From Chamaecrista fasciculata (lineage: Eukaryota; Streptophyta; Magnoliopsida; Fabales; Fabaceae), in NCBI GenBank assembly GCA_003254925.1, contig QANZ01013303.1, positions 20,656 to 84,655 of the forward strand: a DNA stretch of 64,000 bases. The letters run 5' to 3'. A program made the translations under genes and the position numbers. Below the pieces are notes generated by a model. The model did no database searches. It was not told where the DNA came from and worked only from the letters and a program-made list of their open reading frames with translations. This document shows, one piece after another, positions 33,895-46,053 of the stretch (positions are counted from its first letter, which is position 1; every line of letters starts with the position of its first letter).

Positions 33895-36021
33895 TGTTGG
33901 AAATCATCAAGGCGGCGCAGCGGAAGCGAGAATTTTAAAAAATTAAAATAAAACACCAAAAACAATAAAACGCCACTCAATGATTTCCCTACGGATCCGT
34001 TAGATGACTTTAAACCGGTAAAGATAGTGATATACCTCAAGAATTTCAATCGGTCCGGTTGAACGGTGCGTTCCTGAGAAGTCCACTTGAAGTGTCTTTC
34101 CTCCGCCAGTAATCCACACGAGCAGTTTAATGGCACCAAGGTGCTAGCCTTCGGTTCTTTTCTCCAAAAGAACAAGGGAACTCGAACTACGGCTCTTAAA
34201 ATTCAAGAACAATTCTTGAACTTTAAAAGGATGGTGGTGCAATAAACAAGAACACCTTCTTATTTTTCCCCTCAAAACCCTAGCTATGGGACAACTCGAT
34301 TTCTCACACACTCTTGGAGAAGATGGAGTTTCTCTCTCTAGGTTTTTGAGCTAGGCGACTTTTTCCTCTCTTGTCTCACAAAGAGAAATTGCAAAACTCA
34401 CTTATGCATTAACTAGCTCAAAGTCGACTTGCCTAGGTTTTTAATAGAGTTAGGGGAATTTTGATAATTATAATTAGGGAATCCCTAAATTATAGGATTA
34501 TCCAATTATAAAATTATATGATTACAATAATATTATAATTTTAGGACTTGAATTCTTAATTAAAATATTACCTTAATATCTTAATTGAATTCAAAATGCA
34601 ATATTTGAGAATCAAATTGGAAGATCCAATCCTCCTCCTTGGACCCACAAGCCATGCGCCTATTCCCCTTAATTTTCTTTGGAATTTTATAAATCAAAAA
34701 CATTCCTAACTCTTAGGAAGTCATAACCAACTTATTATCTTCCAAAGATTTTGAATTAAAATATTACTCTAATATCTTTAATTCAAATTTTGAATTTTGA
34801 AATATAGATCAAATCTTTGAATTCAAATTCATGACTTTAATTAATAAAACATTTCCATTAATTAAAATCAACTCTAAAGAGGCGCCACCCTCTATCCTAT
34901 TTATCCTAATATTAGTGAATTTAATAAATCAATAATCTCCTAACTTTTAGGAACCTTATTTAATTTATTATTCCCTAATATTATAATTGTAAATAGATTA
35001 ATCCAATTAACTATTTAACAATTAATATATTTAAACTTGTCTCACAAATTTAAATATCTCAACCGTAGATTTTATTTAAGACAAAACTTTATGTTTTAGA
35101 CATTTAGCTATGTCTTAAATTGTGTCACCGGAGTGACTCACGAATTCACCCTAATTCGTGTCCCTTTAAGCGGTGTCCAGATCCTGCTCATGTGTGACCC
35201 AGCAAGCCTCACGTGAAGTTGGCAGCAAGCCATCCCTATGACTCACAAGTCGAGAGCGGACTCTAGCAAGCCATCATGACTACCCAAAACACGTGAGTTA
35301 TCGTTCTATCAAAATGACCGATTTAACCTTAGTACCACCTTGTCATAGACCCTATTGTCACACGATAACTTGGTTCTGGATAAGGCACGGGAAAGTCATC
35401 CTTAATCCAAACCACAACTTTCTCGATTTCCTGAGTTAGTCCCATTTTCCTGAGTGGCCACTCTTTCCTCGGACAGACTCATCGAGGGCGCCAGTTAGAT
35501 ATCTCTCATTTCTATGAGGGACAAAATCCCATCTTGGTCAACCACATTCTTCAGCACTACAATCAACCAAACCCGTACCTAGCCCTTATGGCTACCCTGC
35601 TATGGGCAACGTTAGACTAGGCCAAAGTTTGACAACTACAACGCCGGAATAGTCAAGACCTCAGGTCTAAGGCATCGTGACAGGCGTACAGGAGAGACTA
35701 GCTAATGACCAAACCCATGCAGGACTCTCCGAGTCAGTCCAGCAACTTGTAACCCCATACATAATTGCACCATGACTCTCGTAAAGCATCTAGTGCATGT
35801 ATCTCCATACACCGAGGTCATGCTGGTCTTAGTTCATTCTCGCTCCCACGAGAATAATCGACCAGGGATGGATTTAGATTAATTATCTCATAATTAATCA
35901 AGGACGCTATCATAGTAAACATGCTAATAATATGATAACAACATAATTTATCTCCATAAATTAATCAATATGTTCAAAACATATGCATAAAATGATTGGC
36001 CCTAGGGCACAATCTCCAACA
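33895..36021 (-). mobile_element. Copia element, right LTR (5' LTR of the - strand element)
   Basis: 2127 bp, TGTTGGAAATCATC...CTCCAACA. A complete copy of the LTR partly lost in the gap at 25030. Flanking bases on the right are 'ccttc'; no matching duplication is found at the left end of the complex, which is expected if the left side was rebuilt by recombination or misassembly. Confidence 0.88.
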
Positions 36022-37562
36022 CCTTCCCCTTATCTTTGCAAGAACGCCTTACCCCAATGACATCGGCCAGAGAGCCATCATCCACTACAAAGTAATAAAG
36101 CAGGACTTAGTAAACAGTCAATAAGAGCAAAAATTATCGGAAAGAAAGGAAACAGGAACATACAACATTTTGGGTCAAAAAGGTCTGTGGTGATCAACTG
36201 CAGCGCCGCCAAACATTCATCAGTGGTCAAATCCCTCCAGTTATACTCAAATGGCCCTAAACGAGGCCTTCTCCAGGATAGAGGAAACATGGCGCGATCA
36301 TCCGACTCTTGAACCCAGAAAGGCCGGTTAGGCCTTGACTCCTTGATAAAAACAAACTTCTTCTGCCAATTTTTCGGATTACTAAGAGCATGGTCCAAAA
36401 TCTGAGGATGCCTAGGGCGTCGATAAAAAAGATACAAAGCAGTTGTCCACCCAACGGGGATAGAAAAAGTACAGGAACAATCGAGCAGTGGTGACAACAC
36501 CATCTCTTTGACACTTGGCAATGAACCCGAGCAATATACGTCACCCATTGGTGCTTACTTGAACAGGGCACATGTTCATCACAGCTAATAAGTCGCAAAC
36601 GGCAGGATGAAAGGGCATTTCCACATTGCAACCCTTGAGGACATGTTCACCCAGCATAAAGCCCCTTTCATCAGTATAAAAGATACTAGGTGCTCTCTTT
36701 AAGTGACTCAGAGTTGAGATCTCACACCCAGATGACCGTCAGCGTTGTGAGGACCTTATTAACTCTTCGTTGAGCTTTCTAAGTTTCTCAACGCCAAAGT
36801 TATACATACGATGCTGGTGCACAGACTCACTAGTCCCGTCCAAAAAGGGCTTATGTGCCTCGTTTTCAAGCTTTTGACGACGCCAATCAACAACAGGGCA
36901 GGCATTCCGCATGAAATCGCTCCTATCAGCGCCACAAGGACAAGGCCTCTCCTTGGTCAGGGGAGCATTCACTAACTTGTGACCATCGGACAAAAACCAC
37001 TTAGGGTATTGGCGAAAATCTAAATCACTGCCATAAATAACTTGTTCTGGCTCACCACTACCAGTAGAGATCCAAACTTTGGCACCACCAGCAACCTCAG
37101 GAACTGTGAACGCCTCATCATAGACGCCAGCTCGATTGAGGGAGAAAGAATCCCTCGAAGCTCGGAGGATGTGGACGCCGACAAGTCAACAGGAACTTGC
37201 ATAGAATCCTCCAGCAAACGGGACTAGGACGCCCCCACATCCCCATCCCTTCGATCCATTGGGGAAGGAGTAAGAGACTTGGAGGGCGCCGATGGACCAG
37301 GCACTGATGGACCAAGCGTTGATGAATTCGGTTCTCTCATCTCGGCTCTAAAAGCTGAAGAAACACGATAATTATAACTCATTGTTCAGAGTACCTTCCT
37401 CCACTCACCAGCAAAAATGAGGGAAACACCCTCAAGGAAAAAGAGATCATTTGGAAAAATAATAGCCTGCGGTTGTAGTTGATCACGAAACCTAGACCCA
37501 AACTCAGATGAAGAGGAAGAAGAAGAAGAGAGATCATAATACTTATGTGGGTCAAAATCCAT
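36022..37562 (-). pseudogene. Antisense, apparently spliced ORF of a Tat-like gypsy element
   Basis: - strand gene-like sequence starting 'MDFDPHKYYDLSS' at 37562. A short intron-like gap (donor 'ctg|gtgagtgg', acceptor 'tttcttcag') is followed by a Pro/Ser-rich part with a TAG, then a frame with 'VYDEAFTVPEVAGGAKVWI', 'YPKWFLSDGHKLVNAP' and 'MRNACPVVDWRRQKLEN'. After another frame change come 'KGCNVEMPFHPAVCDLLAV' and 'NPKNWQKKFVFIKES', then a second intron-like segment ('gtatgttcct ... tttactaagtcc ... ttgtag', about 36085-36170). It resembles proteins annotated in plants as putative gypsy-type transposon ORFs; this is from memory. The copia LTR cuts it at 36021. Confidence 0.6.
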
Positions 37563-38058
37563 GATGCAGGCGGATTGGAGGAAGTTCTAGCAAGAAAACT
37601 GGGTTGTGGTTCGAAGAACTTTGAAGAACTACGAAGAACACGACGGACGCGAAGAACATAGTGAGCAAAACTCATGCACAAGCGCTGAAGTTAACAAACT
37701 AAAGGTAGAAATAAGTGCAGAAACACTTACCGGAAGCTAATAGCAGTGAATGCCGGAGCAACGTGACTAGCGACGATGAGTAAGTCGGAATACCAGGGAG
37801 AAGCTCCAGCGAGAAAATTCAGAGAAATGGAGGAAAGAGAAAATAGAGAGAAAACAAAGAGTGGTGAAATGAGGAGGCAAGTGTGAAAGCACCTGATCCA
37901 AAGGCGCCATCACGTGCCACGATGACAACGCCCCCATCTCCAGGGATAAAGTTTGAAAGCCAAGGTAACGGCGTTCTTGATATCCCAAGACGACAAGAAC
38001 GCCATCGAGGGGGACTCCACTGATGGGGACAAAGCTTTACTTCTTTTGTTGGGACTAG
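37563..38058 (+). mobile_element. Tat-like element, 3' untranslated region
   Basis: Between the antisense ORF and the LTR. The last part, 'gatggggacaaagctttac' plus 'tcttttgttgggactag', recurs in front of the LTR at 53618, so it contains the polypurine tract region. Open frames of 70-120 codons on the - strand have no recognised domain. Confidence 0.55.
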
Positions 38059-38653
38059 TGATAATAGGCCCAATAATTAGGAGGCCCAAATAGCAAAGGG
38101 TGCCCCAAGTCAAGTATGACACTGGCCCACAAGATGGCTCGTAAGGGCGAGAACACCCAGTAAAATAAAGGGCATGGACGCCCATAGGGCAAAGGATCGC
38201 GAGGAATAGGGAAACATTCACTGAATCAATTAAGAACCAATCAAGGATCAACCCAGATCCGGAGTCAATCAAGACAATCACTCAGAGAGATCCTCCCCAT
38301 GGATTCATCCTTGACTGGTCTTCATCAAGGTGCCTTACATAGATAAGGAAATTACATGGGAGCCAAGGATCACAATCAGATCAACAAAGATCACAATCAA
38401 ATATCCGAGCATTGATGGCAAGATCACGCCAAACTGCTCTCTACCCGTATAAAAAGATCAGACCTCCACGCTGGCCAAGGTACGCTCTATTACTCAGTCA
38501 ATTGACATTATCAAGTAACCCAGATTACTAGCTTAAGCATCAGAGGTGAATCGCAAGGCCACCCTGTGTATTCATTGACTTGCAGGTAACTTTCAACCCA
38601 GAGTTGCCTCATCAGAACCAGGTAATGACTCCCGGCCAGAGCCTAGTTCATCA
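38059..38653 (+). mobile_element. Tat-like gypsy LTR
   Basis: Begins TGATAATAGGCCCAATAATT and ends CCTAGTTCATCA, the same boundaries as the LTRs at 46544 and 53618. Diverged from them ('ggcatggacgcccatagggc' and similar), so it belongs to another insertion. Most likely the 3' LTR of the element carrying the antisense ORF. Confidence 0.75.
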
Positions 38654-39503
38654 ATATATATATAAAATAACTCCCCAGGTAACCCATCTTCTTAATGAAT
38701 TCCAATTTTCAAGAGTTGAGTTTAAATTTCAAAATTCTTTTTTTCTCATTTCTTTTATATTATTATATATCTTTTATTTTCACTTTTCAATTATTTTTAA
38801 ATAATTTCAAATTTTAAAATAAAAGTTACACAATATTATTTTTAATTATTTTAATTATTTTAAAATTATAAAATTTAAATTATTTTTATTTTTATACAAT
38901 TTTTCATTATAATTTCATTATAAATATTTCCAGGCCTGTTAAAGCACACAAAACTCNTATATATATGTATAACCCTATCTTTATCATATTTTATGCCAAA
39001 ACATAACTTTGGTATCTTATCTAATTTGAAGTAGGTTTCACTTTAGTCATTTTATCTTTTTGTTTGGTTGCAATTGTGATCTTTTAAGTTTTTCAAGAGT
39101 TTCACACTTTGATCCTAACGATTTAATGTGATTATCTATCTCGTTAAAAGTTTGAATACTACGAGTTTCGAGTTACATGTTGCTCTTGACAAGTCCTTTA
39201 ATTATCCCGTTAGAGCTATCAACAAACTAGGGGTCCGTTTGGTACCTAAATAGGTATGTAAAGTAAAGTGTTTTACAATGGAAAAATTATGAGGGAAAGG
39301 AAAGTAGTTGAGGGAATGTAAAGTAGGTAAAGATTTAAAGTGTTTGGTATAAAAAGTTAAGGGAGGGAAAGTAAAATAGATATAAAAAGAAAATGACCAA
39401 AATGCCCTTCCCACAATCACCACAAAATTACTTTTTTATTTACAAAAAGGTCCCTCTTTATATACAAAAAGGTCCCTAACCTAAATCCTAAAAAAAAATT
39501 GGT
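38654..39503. other. AT-rich sequence, possible MITE start
   Basis: Low-complexity A/T sequence with a single N at 38957. From 39236, 'ggtccgtttggtacctaaat' is the kind of end found in several plant DNA-transposon families, but the element runs into the gap. Nothing else is supported. Confidence 0.4.
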
Positions 39504-39946
39504 NNNNNNNNNNNNNNNNNNNNNNNNNNNNNNNNNNNNNNNNNNNNNNNNNNNNNNNNNNNNNNNNNNNNNNNNNNNNNNNNNNNNNNNNNNNNNNNNN
39601 NNNNNNNNNNNNNNNNNNNNNNNNNNNNNNNNNNNNNNNNNNNNNNNNNNNNNNNNNNNNNNNNNNNNNNNNNNNNNNNNNNNNNNNNNNNNNNNNNNNN
39701 NNNNNNNNNNNNNNNNNNNNNNNNNNNNNNNNNNNNNNNNNNNNNNNNNNNNNNNNNNNNNNNNNNNNNNNNNNNNNNNNNNNNNNNNNNNNNNNNNNNN
39801 NNNNNNNNNNNNNNNNNNNNNNNNNNNNNNNNNNNNNNNNNNNNNNNNNNNNNNNNNNNNNNNNNNNNNNNNNNNNNNNNNNNNNNNNNNNNNNNNNNNN
39901 NNNNNNNNNNNNNNNNNNNNNNNNNNNNNNNNNNNNNNNNNNNNNN
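39504..39946. other. Assembly gap (443 N)
   Basis: Run of N. The copy B subtilase segment starts right after it. Confidence 0.97.
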
Positions 39947-40305
39947 TATATATATATATATTAGTAAATCTGTATCTTTAATGGATATACAAATATGTTT
40001 AAAAAATTTAAAATTATAAAATTAATAAAAAGTTATTATTTTTATTATATATTAAAATAAGAAAAAAAAATTGTGAGAAATTATTTAATTTTTCCAACAA
40101 GTTGGTTTTTTGTCTTATTTTCAAAAAATGAAAAAAATAAAAGCAACTTTATATATATATATATATATATTAGTAAATCTGTACCTTTAATGGATATACA
40201 AATATGTTTAAAAAATCTAAAATTAGAAAATTAATAAAAAATTATTATTTTTAATATATATTAAAATAAGAAAAAAAATTGGGAGAAATTATTTAATTTT
40301 TTCAA
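39947..40305. repeat. Intron remnant of subtilase copy B, locally duplicated
   Basis: Matches the copy A intron near 6030-6170 ('agtaaatctgtatctttaat', 'ggatatacaaatat'). In copy B the segment is present twice with a spacing of about 209 bp (39961 and 40170). Contains (TA)n runs. Confidence 0.65.
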
Positions 40306-42067
40306 TGTTAGACAAAATGCACAAGGAGATTCTAGAGGGGGGTGAATATGATTTGAAAATATTTTCGCAAACTGTTAAGGAGTTCCTTATATAAAAGCAG
40401 TTCCTTACTGAAAGTTCACTTCCTTAACCAGAGGGTTTAATAAAAGTCAGTTCCTTTACAGAAGAACTTCAGTTACTTCATGAAAACGTTCAGTTCCTTA
40501 ACAAAGCTTTCAGTTCCTTCAGCGAGTAATTCGCTTCCTTAGAAATAGTTCAATTCCTCTAAGAAAACTCGTTTCCTTGAAAAACAGTTTTGTCTCATTA
40601 ACAACAGTTTTATCAAAACATTTTCAAAACTTAACTCAAGTATAAATTGTGGAATAATAAAGAGTTAAGAGAGAGAGATGACACCATAGGTTTATACTGG
40701 TTCAGAATAAGATACTAGTCCTCATAAAAAGGCTTTTCTCTTAAACCTACGTCCAGTCCCCAAGCACAAAGCAAGGGAGTTTTATATCACGGGAAAAACT
40801 AACCAATACAAGGATGTCCAACCTCTCCAAGGATAACCACAAACGGTTTTAAGGATCTTTTATAGTTTCCCCACAAATATCCTCACCGGGTAGTATTAAG
40901 GTTCCTATAACACTCCCCTTATAGTGCAACCACTCACGGATTACCCTAAGGTTTCACAACAACTGAGGAAGGCAACTTACCACCACTAGGATAACGAACG
41001 AATCACTTTCCAAGTCCCTAAGCCTCTTATATCAACCACACACGGCTCACCACTATGGGTTTCACGAAGGAGGAGGGAACTTATAACAAATAGAATGAGG
41101 TTTGAAAGGATTTGGGTTCTCTCACAAAGAGATGGATATCACACACATAATTCCACTAAGGAATGATACAACAAATGTATGGAATAGCTCTTTAGCACTT
41201 AGCAGCTTGTAAGATGTCGTGTAGTCTCTAAACTTGTGCGCTTGGCTTCATCTTCATTATATAGTTGATGTACTAGGAAGCTCCATAAGGAAATGATTTG
41301 AATTTAAGCTCCAGCAGATACCAATTGATGATTCTCATTTATGGTCTTCAAATTTTGTGCTCATCATCATTTAACTTCCATATATGTTTGTATTGCTGAG
41401 TAGGCAACTTTAATTTGCATTTTGACTTCATAAGGAATCAGCAGCAATCTGTCAGGATCTGCCCATCAGGATTTGAAATGTTTCCATATATAGACCCTCG
41501 CATTAAATAGAATACTTAAGTTAGGAAACTAATACAAATCACTTAAGTTATATAATATGCAATTAATTAAATCAGATTAGAACATTCCTCAACAAGTAGC
41601 ATATGTAATTATCACAAAGATTAGCATTTAATATTTTCGCAATCAATCACGATTCTTTCCATATTTAGATCCTTGCCTCAAATAAAATTATCATGCTAGG
41701 AAATAATTCCCTTTAATGAATTCGCATATTAGGCAACTATTTAAATCATATATGATCATTCCTAATTAGATAGCATGTGAATTGATTGATACAATCAAGC
41801 ATTTAGTAAGACACAATCAATCAAGGATATTTCCATATATATAAGGATCTGATTATGAATACTTGCAAATAATGATTAAATCATTTCAAATCAATTTGCA
41901 ACAGTCATATATCACATATTTAAGACATATCTCGAATCCACAATATTCCAGAAATAATAAAATATTTATTACAAAATTTTTGTAAATTATCGATAAAGGA
42001 TATGCAATCAGACTCTCGCGGATCCTTAAGACTGTGAAACACAGAGGAGTTCCTTGATTTCCCAACA
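40306..42067 (-). mobile_element. Solo LTR in copy B intron, with TTCCTT repeats
   Basis: Starts TGTTAGACAAAATGC and ends GATTTCCCAACA. Flanks 'ttcaa' (40301-40305) and 'tccaa' (42068-42072) are a 5-bp duplication with one change, and the intron continues on both sides as in copy A. A promoter-like CTATATAATG on the - strand (about 41259) suggests - orientation. About ten loose copies of 'agttcctta' at 20-25 bp spacing lie at 40379-40590. Confidence 0.75.
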
Positions 42068-42174
42068 TCCAATAAGTTGGTTTTTTTGTCTTATTTTCAA
42101 ATAATATAAAAAGAAGTTATGGAAAGTTATTTAACTCATTCTCACTACTTTCCAGTTTTGTTATATTTTATAGA

Positions 42175-42687
42175 CCAAAGTCTCAAATTAGTCCCTTATG
42201 TATGGGGTAAATTTTAAATTGATTTTTTTATCCTTCTTTGTTTCAGACTTGTCCTATATGTTTGCATGATGTTTTAAATTGGTCTAAAAAACACTTAAAA
42301 TTGTCATATATCTCTTATTTCAAGCTCAAATGCGACAAATTCATAGCTATGAGTTTCTTTTGACGAGTACTTTGAGATCATCAACAAACAGGGTCAATTC
42401 GAGTCCCTAATGTAGATAATTCGTTTCACAGTAAAAAAAGTGAAATTGGGTATATCTCTCGTTTGAAGTCTGAATAAGACAAATTTGAAGCTATGTGCTA
42501 ACTCTTGAAGATTTCTTTCTCTGTTGAGTCAAAATTTCTAACAAATAAGGTCAAAGTGCGTCCAAAAGTATTTCTAGGACCAATTTGAAACATTATACAA
42601 ACTTATAGGACCAACCTGAAAGAAATTAAAAATAAGGGACCAATTTAAAATCTACTCCATACATAAGGAACCAATTTGAAACTTTGG
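42175..42687. mobile_element. Foldback MITE, copy B counterpart of 6259-6944
   Basis: Same ends ('ccaaagtctcaaattagtcc' and 'gaaactttgg') and interior as the copy A element, but without the SINE-like insert: near 42330 the sequence reads 'aaatgcgacaaattcatagc' uninterrupted. Confidence 0.6.
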
Positions 42688-42793
42688 CTTCTTTTATATG
42701 ATATTTAATTTAATATATGCTTTTAGGAAATTAACAACTAGAAAGCTTCAAAGCCATGCATTATTCTATAAATGTGATATATATATATATATC

Positions 42794-43176
42794 GCAAAAT
42801 ACTATTGACACCCTTAAAGTATGCGGTTATTTTCAGTTGTACCCTCAATTTCTTTTAAGTCAATTAACTGTACCGTCAAAGCATGAGGTCAGTTTCAGTT
42901 AGAACCCCCAAATTTTTTTAGTCAATTATACTCCCAATGTTTCACATTTGAGTCAATTGTACCCCAATTTGGGGATACAATTGACACAAAAGAAAGGAAA
43001 AATTAAGGGTAAAATCGATACAAAAATGAAAAGATTGGGGGTATAGTTGACTAAAAAATACTTTGGGGTATAACAAAACTGACCCTATACTTTAGAGGTA
43101 CAATTGACCCAAACAAAACTTTGGAGGTACAACTAAAAATGATCGCATAATTTGGGGGTACCAAAAGTATTTTTGC
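42794..43176. mobile_element. Mutator-like MITE, copy B specific
   Basis: Left end 'gcaaaatactattgacaccc' and right end (reverse complement 'gcaaaaatacttttggtacc') are inverted repeats related to those of the element at 3480-4306. It is inserted in a (TA)n run, which makes the target duplication unreadable. Copy A near 7318 lacks it. Confidence 0.6.
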
Positions 43177-43250
43177 CTATATATATAAATATTATTGTTT
43201 TTTTTTTTTTGAAAAAAAGTTGACTCACACATGATATTTATTTTGTGAAG

Positions 43251-43726
43251 CCAAATCGATGAGCAAGAGGGTGAACAAGGAGGCAGAATTTGCCTATGGA
43301 GCAGGCCAAGTAAACCCATCAAGAGCAAAGAACCCTGGTTTAGTCTATGACAAGAATGACTTCTCCTACATCCAATTCCTATGCCATGAAGGCTATAATG
43401 GTTCCAAGCTCTCAGTCTTTGTTGGTTCACCTGTAAATTGCTCCTCTTTGCTTCCTGGCCTTGGTCATGATGGCATAAACTATCCCACCATTCAACTTAG
43501 CTTGGACTCTAAGAAACCCACAACATCAACGATCTTCTGAAGGACTGTGACCAATGTAGGGCCTAATGGTCCTACCATGTATAATGCCACTGTTAAGGCT
43601 CCTAAAGGAGTGGACATTATGGTTAAGGCTAAGGCTTTGGAGAGCATGAAGGTTGTGTTAGGTTTAATTGTATGGAGAAATAATCGTTATATTGTGAGAA
43701 TGCCTATTGTGGTTTACAGTCCTTGA
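43251..43726 (+). pseudogene. Subtilase copy B, last exon (broken)
   Basis: Nearly identical to 7367-7902, with the same acceptor and the same terminal TGA. A CGA-to-TGA change creates a stop at 43538-43540, inside the 'FRRTVTNVG' block. 60 bp (20 codons, including the 'VEPTRLDFSRTLQKRSFK' region) are missing after 'GVDI', in frame. The other exons of this copy are not in the window. The 3' flank is also shared, including the foldback element. Confidence 0.9.
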
Positions 43727-43776
43727 TATTTGTTGATAGGCAAAATGGTGCTCTTGCAAACTTGTTGGTTTTATGC

Positions 43777-44585
43777 CTATTTTGGTCCCCTAATGTTTAT
43801 CATAAAATTCATTTTGGTCTCTAACATTTTTTTGTTCTGTTTTTGTCCTTAATATTTTCTAGAAGTTTTGTTTTGGTTTGTAACTATTGAATGTGATCAT
43901 ATCTCTCTTGTTTCAAATCCGAATATAATGAAATAGGAGCTACGAGTTATATTTGATGAGTTCTTTCTTTGCACAGTTGAGGCCATAAGCAAACGAGATC
44001 AAATCGGGTCTGAATCGAGCCTAAAAATGGGTCACTCATTTCATGATTATGGTCATATCTCTCTTGTTTCAAGTTTTCCTATGATGAAATTGGAGCTATG
44101 AATTACTCTTGACGGGTTTCTTCTATGTCTAATTAGGACCGTTGACAAACAAAGTCAAATAGTACTCTGAAAGTTTATAATGATATTTTGACCAAACTCA
44201 CATTCAGAGTACTATTTGACATAATTTGCTAATGACCCCAATTGGATATAGAAAGAACTCGTCAAAAGTAACTTGTATTTTAGATTTTGTTACATTCAGA
44301 CTTGAAACGAGAGAAATATGACCAACTTCATGAAACAAGCGGTCCATTTTCGGGGCCCGATTTCATCTCGTATATCACATGAGTCTAATTGGACAAAGAA
44401 AGTACTCATCAAATTTAATTTGTAGCCTTGATTTCATCACATTGGCGTTTGAAACGAGAGAGATATGACTACATTCAATAATTAGGGACCAATTTCGAAA
44501 TTTACTAAGGACCACAACTAAACTATTGAAAAATATTAAGGATCAAAATGGAACAAAAAATATTATGGGCCAAAACAAAATTTAC
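43777..44585. mobile_element. Large foldback element, copy B counterpart of 7953-8760
   Basis: Same arms and flanking direct repeat 'ttggttttatg' (43765 and 44586) as in copy A, so the insertion predates the duplication. Scattered substitutions only. Confidence 0.7.
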
Positions 44586-44597
44586 TTGGTTTTATGT

Positions 44598-45445
44598 TTG
44601 GTTATTTGTATTATGTGGTAATTCTTTGAGTAGTGTTGAGCTCTCATAATAAACTTAAAGACAGGTGGTGTAGTATGAAATTCTCCTTTCGATTGCAAAT
44701 ACATCGCCATGTTGAATGTGTATATTCTCAATCATAGCATAAGTGACTTCAATAGGAGGAGAGAGAAGATAGTAAAATTGCATTGAGGGATTCAATGCAT
44801 GTGATAAAAACTACTAATAAAATTGTGTCAATTAATGATATTTTTCTTTTAATACAAAAAATCAAGTTTAAGGACTAAAGAACAACTTTACTAACATAAA
44901 AGTAAAGAGTAAAAGGAGTGAGAAAGCTTTTCAGTTTAAATAAAAGAATATATATATTATAAAAAAATAAAAATATACGACTCGTTTCATTCCCGGCCAA
45001 TCATGTACATAAATAGTCAATTAAATCAAATTGTTCAATTTTAATATATTCTTAATCAACTAAACTGGTTATTCTTTACTTTAATTTGAATTTACTTTGG
45101 TTTGGATTTATTGTATCGATTTTGAACACTTCTAATTCTATATAAATAAAAAAATAACATGATAAAAAAAATATTTACTTAATTAAAGACGGGAAATGAA
45201 AGCAATAAAAAAATTGTGAGAGCCATAAAAGATTACAACTTAGAACAATAAAAATTTCACTCACAATTATATTCTTTTAATATAAAATCCATGATTTTTT
45301 TTTCTACATTTTACCCTTAAATTATTAAATTCTCCTGAAATTATGAATAATCGAAGAAATTAAGAAAAATATTTTATTTAATTATTGATTGATGGGCCTT
45401 ATACATATTATTTGAGAGTTGATCTAGCAACAAGTGATTTGATCA
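44598..45445. other. Flank between subtilase copy B and MADS gene
   Basis: To about 44945 this is the duplicated subtilase 3' flank; beyond that it is unique AT-rich sequence with A/T tracts. No further gene or element boundary seen. Confidence 0.5.
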
Positions 45446-45967
45446 TCAACCAGAATAAATGCCACCTAAAGTTAAATCTAGATTGACAAACACAGTCTTC
45501 TGCTTCTTCTGATCCTCCACTTTTTGTTTCAGATCTTCCAATGAAGCCTTAAACTTGATCAATTCATCTTTGTTCATATTTTCAATATCTCCATATTTCA
45601 TCTTCATCAATGATTGTTTCAGATTTTTGCCTCGTTTCTTCTCTTGCTTCATTTGAGTATTTAATTCAAAGTACCTCTTAGAAAGATCATCCATCATGGC
45701 CACTCGTTGGGGATCATTATGCAAAGTCATGGATTTCTTTTGCTCATTAGAATTGCATGCAAAATCATGAATAACCGAATCAAAAGATGGATTCGCAAAT
45801 GAATGAGGCTTTCCACCAGGTGAGAACATGAAGATAGCCATCTGCACAGCACATAGTGTGCAAAGCTCACTAGCTTTATTGAAGATTCCAGAACGACGCT
45901 TTGAGAATGTGACATGCCTGTCTTTGGTGTCTTCAATTAGTGCATTCCTTCTTGTTCTCTTTGGCAT
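45446..45967 (-). CDS. Type I (M-alpha) MADS-box transcription factor
   Basis: Intact single-exon frame of 173 residues. Residues 1-60 are a MADS domain: 'MPKRTRRNALIEDTKDRHV', then TFSKRRSGIFNKASELCTLC, then 'VQMAIFMFSPGGKPHSFANP'. The SELCTLC signature and lack of introns fit the M-alpha group (AGL62/AGL61-like), which act in female gametophyte and endosperm development as dimers with M-gamma proteins. The remainder is a Lys/Glu-rich helical region without a K-box. An in-frame Met lies 11 codons upstream (46000), but the internal ATG puts the MADS domain at the N-terminus, as is usual, so it was chosen. Slightly short for the group. A TATA box lies about 80 bp upstream. Confidence 0.88.
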   Translation of the reverse strand: MPKRTRRNALIEDTKDRHVTFSKRRSGIFNKASELCTLCAVQMAIFMFSPGGKPHSFANPSFDSVIHDFACNSNEQKKSMTLHNDPQRVAMMDDLSKRYFELNTQMKQEKKRGKNLKQSLMKMKYGDIENMNKDELIKFKASLEDLKQKVEDQKKQKTVFVNLDLTLGGIYSG

Positions 45968-46043
45968 TCTTGTAGCTTCAGGGATAATACAAGATAACAA
46001 AGGAGATTGATGGTTATGGTGATCAAAGAGAGAAAGGTCATGG

Positions 46044-46053
46044 TTTATTTATA
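46044..46053 (-). promoter_or_regulatory. TATA box of the MADS gene
   Basis: - strand TATAAATAAA within 'ggctataaataaaccatg', 77 bp before the chosen ATG, placing transcription start near 46015-46020 and giving a short 5' leader. Confidence 0.6.
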
